From positions 43,470 to 107,469 of the forward strand of contig NZ_RHLQ01000004.1 in assembly GCF_003711845.1 (NCBI RefSeq): a DNA stretch of 64,000 nt, given 5' to 3'. Positions 45,143-53,680 of this stretch are shown in pieces; within the stretch, counting starts at the first letter, position 1, and every line of letters starts with the position of its first letter. A program made the translations under genes and the position numbers. The notes below the pieces were generated by a model. It was not told where the DNA came from, ran no database searches, and was given only the letters and a program-made list of their open reading frames with translations. The stretch is from Lysinibacillus halotolerans (GTDB lineage Bacteria > Bacillota > Bacilli > Bacillales_A > Planococcaceae).

Positions 45143-46554
45143 TAATTAACTGTATATTGATTTCGCCCATTTCGTTTTGATTTATACAATGCATCATCAG
45201 CTAATTTAAAAATTTTCTTTTCATCTGTAATCATTCCACGATAATTCGTACTTACCCCGATACTAATATGAATCGGAATTTTTTGATCATTTACCTCTAT
45301 CACTAATGAAGTGAGATGTTTATGAAGATTTTCCACAATCGATTGTAATTCTTTTAAGTTTTCCACTTTTAAAATTGCAATAAATTCATCTCCGCCATAT
45401 CTAGCCAAAAAGCTATTATAATTAGCTAAACAAAGATTTGCCTCGTAAGCGATTCTCTTTAATACATCATCACCAGCTAAATGGCCGTATTGATCATTTA
45501 CTTCTTTAAAATAATCTACATCGAAAATGATAAACCCGATTAGACCATCTTGCTGTTGAGCTTCTACTAACCATTCTTTTATATTTTTTTCAAAATAATG
45601 ACGGTTATAGCAATTTGTTAATGGATCCTTCGTTGACATTGATTCGTATTGTTTATTATTTTGAGAGACTTCTATTTGCATTAAATTTTGATTTAAATTA
45701 ATTTCTTTCAACTTTAAAAGAATATTAATATAATCTTTCTGAATTGCGATTAAACGATCTTTATCATTTAGCTCCGTCATAATTTCTACTAAAGTTTTAT
45801 TAATCTCTTCTAATTGAATTAAATCATTGTTATTTAATGCAAACCCTTTTGCTTTCTCTAATATTTCACACGCTTCTTCATAACGTTTTTGTTTTTTAAA
45901 CCATAGTCCTTTATATTGATAAACATAAATAGAAGGTTTCACCATTTTTTTACCTTCAATGTAAGAAAATAAAAAATCAAAAAGCTCTTCAGCTTTATCA
46001 AATTGCTGAAGTTCTGTATAGGCCTTGGCTAAATTTAACCGAATATGTAAATAGGCAGGAATATCAAAACCACGCTCTTCGTAAAACTGCTTTGATAATT
46101 GAAGACATTTTGTAAGAAGTTCAACTGCTTCTTCCGATTGACCTATATCTATATAATGTACACTTAAATTATTATAAATATTGCAAAGTAATGATAGATC
46201 ATTATATTGAACCGCTAAATTTTTCGCCTTATTTAAATATTCCAAATATTTATCTTTGTTACCAAGTTCTCCACAAGCAGCTGCAAAGGAATTAAAATAT
46301 TTGATTTTTTGTTCAGTCGTTCCATACTCATCAATCCACTCTGAAGCCTTTTTTAAATCAGCAATACAAGATTGAATATCTCCTAATTGATAAGAAATCC
46401 AACTCCGATTCCAATATAGATCTATTAATATGGTGAAATTTTGTTCTTCTAATGCAAGACTTACCGTAGGGTCAAACAAATTAAAAAACTCTTCGAAACG
46501 TTCTTCTCTTGAAAGAGCGGTCATCGTAATGTTTAATTCCTTTAGTTCTTGCAT
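45142..46554 (-). CDS. TPR-repeat diguanylate cyclase (GGDEF)
   Basis: A 470-residue cytoplasmic protein. The N-terminal 300 residues are helical TPR-like repeats (ADLKKASEWIDEYG, YNNLSVHYIDIGQSEEAVELL, RLNLAKAYTELQQFDKAEEL). The C-terminal GGDEF domain (about 315-470) starts with DPLTNCYNRHYFEKN. The active site RYGGDEF is intact, so c-di-GMP synthesis is likely. No transmembrane or signal sequence is seen. Start ATG 46554 behind GGAAGTG. Single gene. Confidence 0.9.
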   Translation of the reverse strand: MQELKELNITMTALSREERFEEFFNLFDPTVSLALEEQNFTILIDLYWNRSWISYQLGDIQSCIADLKKASEWIDEYGTTEQKIKYFNSFAAACGELGNKDKYLEYLNKAKNLAVQYNDLSLLCNIYNNLSVHYIDIGQSEEAVELLTKCLQLSKQFYEERGFDIPAYLHIRLNLAKAYTELQQFDKAEELFDFLFSYIEGKKMVKPSIYVYQYKGLWFKKQKRYEEACEILEKAKGFALNNNDLIQLEEINKTLVEIMTELNDKDRLIAIQKDYINILLKLKEINLNQNLMQIEVSQNNKQYESMSTKDPLTNCYNRHYFEKNIKEWLVEAQQQDGLIGFIIFDVDYFKEVNDQYGHLAGDDVLKRIAYEANLCLANYNSFLARYGGDEFIAILKVENLKELQSIVENLHKHLTSLVIEVNDQKIPIHISIGVSTNYRGMITDEKKIFKLADDALYKSKRNGRNQYTVN

Positions 46555-46796
46555 ATTTTCACTTCCTATCTATTTCCCACTACTTTTTCAAATCTTATAT
46601 TTAAGTTATACATAAAATTTTAGTATATTACAAATTTTTCCAAATACTAAATTTACTATAAAAAGAATTTTCTGTCTTTTAGGTTCTTTCATTTTACCTA
46701 TTATTTTGTAAAAATGAAAGGATTTTTGAAACATAAATAAAACAAAAATGTTAGTACTTTGAAACAAAAATAACTTGTATTTATACAGTTCGTGTT

Positions 46797-46826
46797 AAAA
46801 AAAGACAGAGAACAATTCTCTGTCTT
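46797..46826 (-). terminator. Terminator of hemZ
   Basis: A perfect 10-bp inverted repeat AAGACAGAGA / TCTCTGTCTT (46802-46811 with 46817-46826) with a T-run on the minus strand. Confidence 0.85.
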
Positions 46827-46833
46827 ACAAAAT

Positions 46834-48351
46834 CTACTGCTTAATCTGTGTATGGTACAAATCATTTAGCATTTCAATTTTTTTCTCAATAGTCTCTTCA
46901 AAGGTCATAATATAGGCAGCCGGATCTTTCGGATTATGGAATTGTGTAATTTTACCTGTTACCGGATTAACAAATTTCGTTGAAGCGCCACAACCTATTC
47001 CTAAAATCGTCTGAACTTCTTCCATAATCACAATATTATAGATGCTTTCTTCTCCTGGTTTACAGTACCCGACATTTTCTAAATTACCTAAAATATTTTT
47101 TTGACGGTATAAATAATAGGGAACATAACCGTTTTCAGCTGTCCAAGTACTTGCCATTTCCATCATTTTTGTAACCGTCTCACGATCAGCGACTTTATAT
47201 TTATCTTTATTATGGGTCATTTCCGAAGCCCGTTTAAAAGATAAAGTGTGTACGGTTAACGACTCAGGTTGCATTTTCCCACTTTCGTCTAATGAATGTT
47301 GGAATTCCTCAATTCCTTCATTTGGTAAACCAATAATTAAATCCATATTAATATTGTTCATTCCCGAGTTACGAGATAACCAAAATTTATCGATTGTTTC
47401 TTGTACAGAATGATGACGACCAATCGCTTTTAAAGTTTCATCTGTATAACTTTGAGGATTAACTGAAATACGATCAATTCCCCATTTTTTTAATACTTCT
47501 ATTTTCTCAATCGTAATCGTATCAGGGCGACCTGCTTCTACCGTAATTTCCCTAATTTTCTCTGGATTTGGAAAGGATTCAAACATCGTTTGATAAAGGG
47601 CATCCATTTCATGGGCTTCTATTGAAGTAGGAGTACCTCCACCCCAATAAACGGAAGTAATATTCATATTATTTTCTTTAAGCCATTTTCCCATTGCACG
47701 AATTTCGATATGCAATCCATCGATAAAAGATTCGACACGACCAGCTTTCCTATTGCTTGCGATAGCATAGGCTGGGAATGTACAGTAGGCACACTTTGTC
47801 GGACAGAATGGAACTCCAATATAAACTGAAAGTTCCTTACCGATTTCGTCTAAATCTGGAATTGTCTCTAATTGGCGTTTAACAATTTCACGCATAAGGG
47901 CAATTTTAGAATCTGATATACGGAAATCCTTTTTCAAAATAGCAAATATTTCTTCATCCTTTAATCCTTGTTTCCGATATTTGTGGTAAAGCTTTGTAGG
48001 ACGCACTCCCGTTAAAATGCCCCATTGTTGGGTCATGCCTGTATATTGCTCAAGGGCATCTAACATCACATGGGACAAGGCACGTTTCATACGGATACCT
48101 TGTTCTTTTTCCGTTCCTTCCGATTCATAACGAATCGAATAATCACTTGTATATGTTTCGTTTTCTACTTCTAATTCACAAGCTGTATGAATGGAGAAAT
48201 CTTTATCTATTGAATAATGAAAACGAAAAGAAAGTTCTGCATCGTCGGCAGCTACTACAATCTTTGAGTCTTCAAAAAATAAATTTGCTATATGATTTAA
48301 CACGCGATTCCAATCTTCTTTAAACACTTCATTAACTTGGATCTTTTTCAT
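46834..48351 (-). CDS. hemZ: HemZ, oxygen-independent coproporphyrinogen oxidase-like radical SAM protein
   Basis: A 505-residue radical SAM enzyme. An N-terminal part of about 160 residues specific to HemZ precedes the iron-sulfur motif CPTKCAYC (CxxxCxxC, near 173-180). The SAM domain continues with VYWGGGTPTS, VEAGRPDT and SVNPQSYTDETL, typical of HemN/HemW relatives. In B. subtilis hemZ lies in the yha region near yhaR and yhaM. Whether it makes protoporphyrinogen or another product is unsettled, since the main route here runs through CgoX. Confidence 0.92.
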   Translation of the reverse strand: MKKIQVNEVFKEDWNRVLNHIANLFFEDSKIVVAADDAELSFRFHYSIDKDFSIHTACELEVENETYTSDYSIRYESEGTEKEQGIRMKRALSHVMLDALEQYTGMTQQWGILTGVRPTKLYHKYRKQGLKDEEIFAILKKDFRISDSKIALMREIVKRQLETIPDLDEIGKELSVYIGVPFCPTKCAYCTFPAYAIASNRKAGRVESFIDGLHIEIRAMGKWLKENNMNITSVYWGGGTPTSIEAHEMDALYQTMFESFPNPEKIREITVEAGRPDTITIEKIEVLKKWGIDRISVNPQSYTDETLKAIGRHHSVQETIDKFWLSRNSGMNNINMDLIIGLPNEGIEEFQHSLDESGKMQPESLTVHTLSFKRASEMTHNKDKYKVADRETVTKMMEMASTWTAENGYVPYYLYRQKNILGNLENVGYCKPGEESIYNIVIMEEVQTILGIGCGASTKFVNPVTGKITQFHNPKDPAAYIMTFEETIEKKIEMLNDLYHTQIKQ

Positions 48352-48543
48352 CGTTTATACTCTCTTCCCTATTAATATTCGTTCATTTAACAACAAAGGA
48401 GAATTCCTACTCCCTAAACAGCCTATCTAATCAGCGATGTATGTGAAGGGAGATTTTCAAACGTTAATTATAACATGTCATTTAAATATAACAAATTGTT
48501 CATTAAAATGTATTACTTTTATATTGACATTTATTTTCTTCAT

Positions 48544-48574
48544 AAAAAAACCACACAATTTTTTTGTGTGGTTT
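48544..48574 (-). terminator. Terminator of the yheBA operon
   Basis: A perfect 11-bp inverted repeat AAACCACACAA / TTGTGTGGTTT (48548-48558 with 48564-48574) with a T-run on the minus strand. Confidence 0.85.
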
Positions 48575-48580
48575 AAACTA

Positions 48581-48925
48581 TTACAATCCGTCGTATAAAG
48601 ACTGGATAGGTTTTACTAATATACGATTTACTTCTTCAATTACTTTGCTTAAAGCCATTTCAGCCTCTAACATAGCTAAAATTTTCGGGCTTGATTGGGC
48701 TAATTGAGCAGCCTTTTGTGCAAAGATTAATTCATCTTCTTGTAACTCTTCACCGTTCATTTGCTTTTGTTGAAGCTTCATTTGAATATCACGGAAATTC
48801 GTAAACAATTTCGTCGCTTCTTCATCTGCTCGAACAGCTTCAACTGCATCTTTCAAAATTTTAAATTCATCCGTTTGACGTAAAGACGCTTCTAATTTGT
48901 TAATGTCTTCATAAATGTTAATCAA
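48581..48925 (-). CDS. yheA: YlbF-family protein YheA
   Basis: A 114-residue all-helical protein of the YlbF/YmcA/YheA group. NFRDIQMKLQQKQMNGEEL and the end ILVKPIQSLY match B. subtilis YheA. The TTG at 48925 aligns with the B. subtilis start; the in-frame ATG at 48943 has no ribosome site and lies two bases after the yheB stop. Operon with yheB. Relatives act with RNase Y, but YheA itself has no set role. Confidence 0.88.
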   Translation of the reverse strand: MINIYEDINKLEASLRQTDEFKILKDAVEAVRADEEATKLFTNFRDIQMKLQQKQMNGEELQEDELIFAQKAAQLAQSSPKILAMLEAEMALSKVIEEVNRILVKPIQSLYDGL

Positions 48926-48945
48926 AAAATTTCCCACTCTCATTT

Positions 48946-50091
48946 TTAATTTAAAAGATAGACAATTAATCCTTGTAAAATACCAATTGCTCCACCTAAT
49001 ACAGCACCTAAAATCGTAATCATTTGCAATTCTTTGTTGGCAATCCCGATTACAAGCTCTTCTAATTTTTCTAAAGGGAAAGAATCCACTTGTTCCCGAA
49101 CTACTTCCTCTAAATTCAAACGATTTAATACATCTTCCAGTTTACTTTCAGCTTCCGTAAACCCTTTATGAACTAATTTAGGTAACAACTCATTTTTAAC
49201 ATATTCATTCCCTTGTGGCCAATAATAGCTAATCGTTTTTTGAAGATGTTCTTGAATGTTAAGTTCTTGTTTTGCGTAACGTTGAATATTTTTTAAAATG
49301 TTATCAAAATCAATATTCTCGAGATACTCTATAACCGGCTGTTGTTTAATAGTATCCCATTCTTTTAAGAAAATGTTAACTAATAAATGTTTCGTTCCAG
49401 GTGCGTTTAAAAAATGTATAATTTCCTTTTGAATTTTCGATACGATGGAAGTTGAATCTCCTAATAACATTTGAATCATTCCACCGAAGGAACCTTTTGA
49501 ACCTAAAAAGTCATCCATCATATTTTTAATCGTCATCTCACCTTTTGTGGATTGGAAATATTCCTCCCCTTTTGCTAAAAGGTATGAAGTGATTTCAGGA
49601 ATTTTTTTATCGATAGCCTGTTGAATATCGTTTGGTAAAAGTTCCTCAATCGATTTAGTAGAAATTGTTGTTTTCATCGTGTTAAATTGCTTTTCAATTA
49701 ACAAATCTACTTTTTCTTCAATTGTATTTGGCAAATGCTCAAATCCGCCTAACTTTAACCAGTCATATATTGTTTTATCATCTGTAAAAACTGTTTTTTC
49801 GACTTTCTTTTGGGCAAATTGTAAAACCGACGAACGAATGTCTTCATTAAATAGTCTCTTTTGAAAAACTTCAGGAGTTAATAAATAATTTTTTACAGTT
49901 GCACCAATTTGTTTTGATAATTCCTGACGACGTTTCGGAATGAGACCTGGTGTAAACGGTATACGCCAATTTTTGATGTATAGTGCATTATATGGTCGAA
50001 ACAACATTTTAATCGCAAGATAATTCGTAAATCCCCCGATTAATGCTCCAACTACTGCCATAAAAATGATCGTGACTACTACATTTTCCAT
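48946..50091 (-). CDS. yheB: DUF445-family membrane protein YheB
   Basis: A 381-residue protein with a hydrophobic helix at each end (VVVTIIFMAVVGALIGGFTN and GAVLGGAIGILQGLIVYL). The long central part is helical and charged. The N-terminal NYLAIKMLFRPY and PFTPGLIPKRR motifs are the DUF445 hallmark. In B. subtilis yheB precedes yheA, as here. Function unknown, membrane-linked. Confidence 0.92.
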   Translation of the reverse strand: MENVVVTIIFMAVVGALIGGFTNYLAIKMLFRPYNALYIKNWRIPFTPGLIPKRRQELSKQIGATVKNYLLTPEVFQKRLFNEDIRSSVLQFAQKKVEKTVFTDDKTIYDWLKLGGFEHLPNTIEEKVDLLIEKQFNTMKTTISTKSIEELLPNDIQQAIDKKIPEITSYLLAKGEEYFQSTKGEMTIKNMMDDFLGSKGSFGGMIQMLLGDSTSIVSKIQKEIIHFLNAPGTKHLLVNIFLKEWDTIKQQPVIEYLENIDFDNILKNIQRYAKQELNIQEHLQKTISYYWPQGNEYVKNELLPKLVHKGFTEAESKLEDVLNRLNLEEVVREQVDSFPLEKLEELVIGIANKELQMITILGAVLGGAIGILQGLIVYLLN

Positions 50092-50220
50092 CTAAATCCT
50101 CTCATTTCTTTCAAACTGTGTTCCAATTATATCAAAGGAAATGGATTTAAAGATAATGTTAGCCTTTCTTTCCCACTTTTAGTACGATAAACGTAATCGA
50201 AAGTTTCAAGGGGGATTCGT

Positions 50221-50430
50221 ATGATTCAACATTTTCAATTTAAGCCTTTATTTGAAAACAATTTATTGCCGGGGTGGGTGATATCTTTTTACTACAAACA
50301 GCAACAATATAAAGCTGAGTATAAAAAAGATGGAAAAATTGTATGGTTAGGTACCAAACCTTCTAAGGAAGAAGAAGAAACAGTTAAAAAAATGATTCAT
50401 GAATTAATGCTTTTCCATGTTTATGATTGA
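50221..50430 (+). CDS. yheE: YheE-family (DUF5342) small protein
   Basis: A 69-residue protein: MIQHFQFKPLFENNLLPGW at the start, a YKAEYKKDGKIVW strand region, and an end HELMLFHVYD like B. subtilis YheE. ATG 50221 has AAGGGGG upstream. Divergent from yheB. Function unknown. Confidence 0.85.
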   Translation: MIQHFQFKPLFENNLLPGWVISFYYKQQQYKAEYKKDGKIVWLGTKPSKEEEETVKKMIHELMLFHVYD

Positions 50431-50435
50431 TAAAA

Positions 50436-50462
50436 GGCGAGTTCGGATATGTCGAACTCGCC
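50436..50462. terminator. Bidirectional terminator between yheE and the MFS gene
   Basis: A perfect 10-bp GC-rich inverted repeat GGCGAGTTCG / CGAACTCGCC (50436-50445 with 50453-50462) between convergent genes. Confidence 0.88.
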
Positions 50463-50467
50463 CTTCT

Positions 50468-51739
50468 TTATACTTCCTTTATTTTATATTTTCGAGCAAA
50501 AACGATATAAAAGTATGTGGAGGCTACTAAATATAAACATCCCGTAATCGTAAAGGTATAAGCATAACCCCAGTAATTTCCATAGGTCGTAACGAGCCAA
50601 GCAGCAGGAAGCCCCATCGTTGCCCAACCAATATTAAAAACCATCTGACTTACCGAGTTACCAAGACCTTTATACTTGTCATGAACAACATCCATCGCAA
50701 TGGCACTCTGAATCGGATTTCCTGCATTCATCAATGCCTGCCTCATTAAAAATCCAACGGAAGCAATGAACAACGAATTTGTATAAGCAGTTAAAAATAA
50801 AAATGGTATTGATAGAAGTTGAAAAATGACTAACGCCCGAACTTTCCCTACTCTTTTTACTAAAATCGGTCCTATCAACATTGCAACGGCTGTCATTGCA
50901 GATCCTAATGCAATAATGAACCCTACATAGGAATTCGATGCATCGAAACGATTGGCAAAATATAAATTTAAGTACGGAATAACTAATCCAGATCCAGTTC
51001 CTATCATTAAATTGGCTATGCCAAATAAAACAATCATTTTAAAGTTTTTCTTAAAGTTGCTGTCACCATTATCATCTTCTTTTAATCGCTTATTTTGTAA
51101 CGCTTTTTCATCCTTTTGGGACCTTTCACTCGTTTTTAATTGAAGGAGCGGAATTAATCCGACTGTAAAAATTGCTGCTCCTATCATTAACGACCCTCTA
51201 ATACTTTCTACTTCTCCCAATTGGAAAAAGAATTGAAAGCCATCTGCTACAAATCCCCCAAGTAAATTTCCAAGGACATTTGCTATCGTCACGAAAGAAA
51301 AATGAATGCTAAATAATTGAATCCGTTCATTTGGTTTTGAATTCTCAGCTAGAAAAGGAACAGCTGATACTTGAACAAACGCCCAAACGATACCAGCTAT
51401 AAAGGCAAAGGTGAGAATTGGTTGTTCGACTGAAACGATACTCCTTCCAAAAAGCATTATAGCTGTTATAAGCGTCCCTATTAAAAGAATGGATTTCCTT
51501 CCATAACGATCACTAATAATTCCAGCAGGTACTAACATTAATGCCGTTGCGAGTGAATTTATAGAAATAACGCTTCCATTGACTGCCTCCGAATAACCTA
51601 ACTCCCGAATGTAAAGATTGTACATTACCATAAATACACCCATGCCTATTTGAATAAGCACATTGGCAACCATAAACAATCGAACATTTCGATTAAATGA
51701 CTTGATTGTTTTATAACTATTTTTCATCCATTTGTACAT
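50468..51739 (-). CDS. MFS transporter
   Basis: A 12-helix major facilitator of about 423 residues. The loop 2-3 motif is GIISDRYGRKSIL; a long charged central loop (KTSERSQKDEKALQNKRLKED) divides the halves. The C-terminal half has an RQALMNAGNPIQSAIAMD stretch seen in drug and sugar efflux-type MFS proteins. The ATG at 51739 is preferred; the frame is open ten codons further to a GTG. Substrate unknown. Confidence 0.8.
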   Translation of the reverse strand: MYKWMKNSYKTIKSFNRNVRLFMVANVLIQIGMGVFMVMYNLYIRELGYSEAVNGSVISINSLATALMLVPAGIISDRYGRKSILLIGTLITAIMLFGRSIVSVEQPILTFAFIAGIVWAFVQVSAVPFLAENSKPNERIQLFSIHFSFVTIANVLGNLLGGFVADGFQFFFQLGEVESIRGSLMIGAAIFTVGLIPLLQLKTSERSQKDEKALQNKRLKEDDNGDSNFKKNFKMIVLFGIANLMIGTGSGLVIPYLNLYFANRFDASNSYVGFIIALGSAMTAVAMLIGPILVKRVGKVRALVIFQLLSIPFLFLTAYTNSLFIASVGFLMRQALMNAGNPIQSAIAMDVVHDKYKGLGNSVSQMVFNIGWATMGLPAAWLVTTYGNYWGYAYTFTITGCLYLVASTYFYIVFARKYKIKEV

Positions 51740-51870
51740 AGCGACTACACCGCTTTCCAAACATTTCACTCGTTCACTTACATAACTATGTAAAGACTAA
51801 TTCGAATTTTCTATATATTTCGTTACCCTAAATATACGACCTTCGTTATAAAACTGCAATACTTATTTAT

Positions 51871-51934
51871 AAAAAAGAGCTAGCCCAAATGCTTCCCTTT
51901 TGTAATAACGATGGGAACTCATTTAGGACTAGCT
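51871..51934 (-). terminator. Terminator of bmrCD
   Basis: A long imperfect hairpin (AGCTAGCCCAAATGCTTCCC at 51878-51897 pairing with 51913-51934) with a T-run on the minus strand, just after the bmrD stop. Confidence 0.8.
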
Positions 51935-51946
51935 TCACTTTTCTTC

Positions 51947-53680
51947 TTATTGAAGGGCCCCTGCCTGTAATCTGTACATCGTCTCATAACGACCACCTAA
52001 TGCGATTAACTCATCATGAGTCCCTTGTTCCACAATTTCTCCCCTATCTAATACTAAAATCTGATCAGCATTTTTAATTGTTGATAGACGATGGGCGATA
52101 ATGAAAGTCGTTCTTCCTCTTTTCAAAACTTCCATCGCATGCTGGATAATTTCTTCTGTCTCCGTGTCAATATTAGACGTTGCTTCATCTAGTATTAAAA
52201 TCGCCGGATCAAAGGCTAATGCCCGTGCGAAGGATATTAATTGCCTTTGCCCTGAAGATAGGGTACTTCCCTTTTCAATTACCGGTTCATCTAATCCCTT
52301 TTCAAGATTTTTTAAAACCCTTTCTCCCCCTACTGCAGTTAACGCTTTTTCAACCGTTTCTCTAGAAATACGTGGATCCCCTAAACTGACATTTGTTGCA
52401 ATCGTTCCTGTAAATAAATAAGGGTCTTGTAATACAATTCCCATATGCTCACGAAAGGCTTGACGGGGGATGGATAGAATATTTTGACCGTCTATTAAAA
52501 TTTTTCCCTTTTGAGGATCATAGAAGCGGAATAACAAATTCATAATAGAACTTTTCCCTGATCCTGTATGACCAACAAGGGCTACTGTTTCCCCTTTTCT
52601 TGCAGTAAAATTAATATTTTTCAATACATAGTCATTATCTTTATAAGCAAAGGATACATTATCAAACACTACATTCCCCTCATATCTTGGAATGGATTGT
52701 GTGCTTACCGGCTCTCCTTTTCGATCTAACAATTTAAAGACACGAGAACCAGCAACAAGGGACCGTTCCAATTGGGAGAATTGATTGACAATATTAACGA
52801 TCGGACTAAATAATCTCGTAATATAGTCAACAAAAGCGTATAAAGTTCCCGCAGTAATGACATCTGTAGTAGTCATGGACTGGGTACCAAAATAGTAAAT
52901 AAAAATAGCGAAGATGATTAAACGTAAAACATTCACTAAATTAAATGCTGTCGCTGAATCTAAAAACAATAATTTTCTTTGATATTCATAATGCTCATTA
53001 TTCATTTCAGCAAATTCTTCCTTCATTTGCTCTTCCCGTTTGAAGGCTTGAATAATGGTCATTCCTTGAATCGACTCATTAATCATCGCATTAATATCTG
53101 CAATCTTAGTTCGAACAACATGGTTATATTGGGCAGCATATTTCCGATAACCAATCATCCAAAAATAAACGATCGGGACAACGACTAATGCAACAAGGGC
53201 CATTTTCACATTTAATATGAAAAGAGCTATATATACTCCGAAAATGGATATAAAGCTTGTTGCAAATTGGGATAACACTTGAACATATAAATTACGAATG
53301 GCTTCCGTATCATTCGTTACCCGCGCTACAATTTTCCCTGCAGGTAAATTATCAAAATAGTCGATGGGCATTGTTTGAATATGTCCAAAAACGTCTTGGC
53401 GTAGCTTTTGAATAATTCGGTTCGCCCCAATTTGTAAATAAATATACATAAAGTATCTTAAAACAGCAGTTGCAATCGCCAATACAAAAAACACAATTAA
53501 TAAATGAATAATCGGTTCAAACTGTAATGAACCTGGTGTCATATAATGGTCAATAATGTATTTCGCGATGAATGGTCCTGCCAAATCGGTTAATACCGCG
53601 ATTGTTAGTAAAAATAATCCGATATAAATAGGTCTTTTAAATAGTAATGCATATTGAACTAAACGTTTACTCGTACTCAT
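51947..53680 (-). CDS. bmrD: Heterodimeric multidrug ABC exporter subunit BmrD
   Basis: A 577-residue half-transporter: six helices (about 1-320) fused to an ATPase domain. Walker A is VGHTGSGKS, Walker B LILDEATSNIDTETE with the canonical Glu, H-loop IIAHRLS. The signature is LSSGQ rather than LSGGQ. That pairs with the degenerate Walker B of BmrC to give one weak and one active ATP site. It is shorter than B. subtilis BmrD (673 residues), lacking the extra segment. Its ATG overlaps the bmrC stop by four bases (ATGA). Confidence 0.9.
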   Translation of the reverse strand: MSTSKRLVQYALLFKRPIYIGLFLLTIAVLTDLAGPFIAKYIIDHYMTPGSLQFEPIIHLLIVFFVLAIATAVLRYFMYIYLQIGANRIIQKLRQDVFGHIQTMPIDYFDNLPAGKIVARVTNDTEAIRNLYVQVLSQFATSFISIFGVYIALFILNVKMALVALVVVPIVYFWMIGYRKYAAQYNHVVRTKIADINAMINESIQGMTIIQAFKREEQMKEEFAEMNNEHYEYQRKLLFLDSATAFNLVNVLRLIIFAIFIYYFGTQSMTTTDVITAGTLYAFVDYITRLFSPIVNIVNQFSQLERSLVAGSRVFKLLDRKGEPVSTQSIPRYEGNVVFDNVSFAYKDNDYVLKNINFTARKGETVALVGHTGSGKSSIMNLLFRFYDPQKGKILIDGQNILSIPRQAFREHMGIVLQDPYLFTGTIATNVSLGDPRISRETVEKALTAVGGERVLKNLEKGLDEPVIEKGSTLSSGQRQLISFARALAFDPAILILDEATSNIDTETEEIIQHAMEVLKRGRTTFIIAHRLSTIKNADQILVLDRGEIVEQGTHDELIALGGRYETMYRLQAGALQ

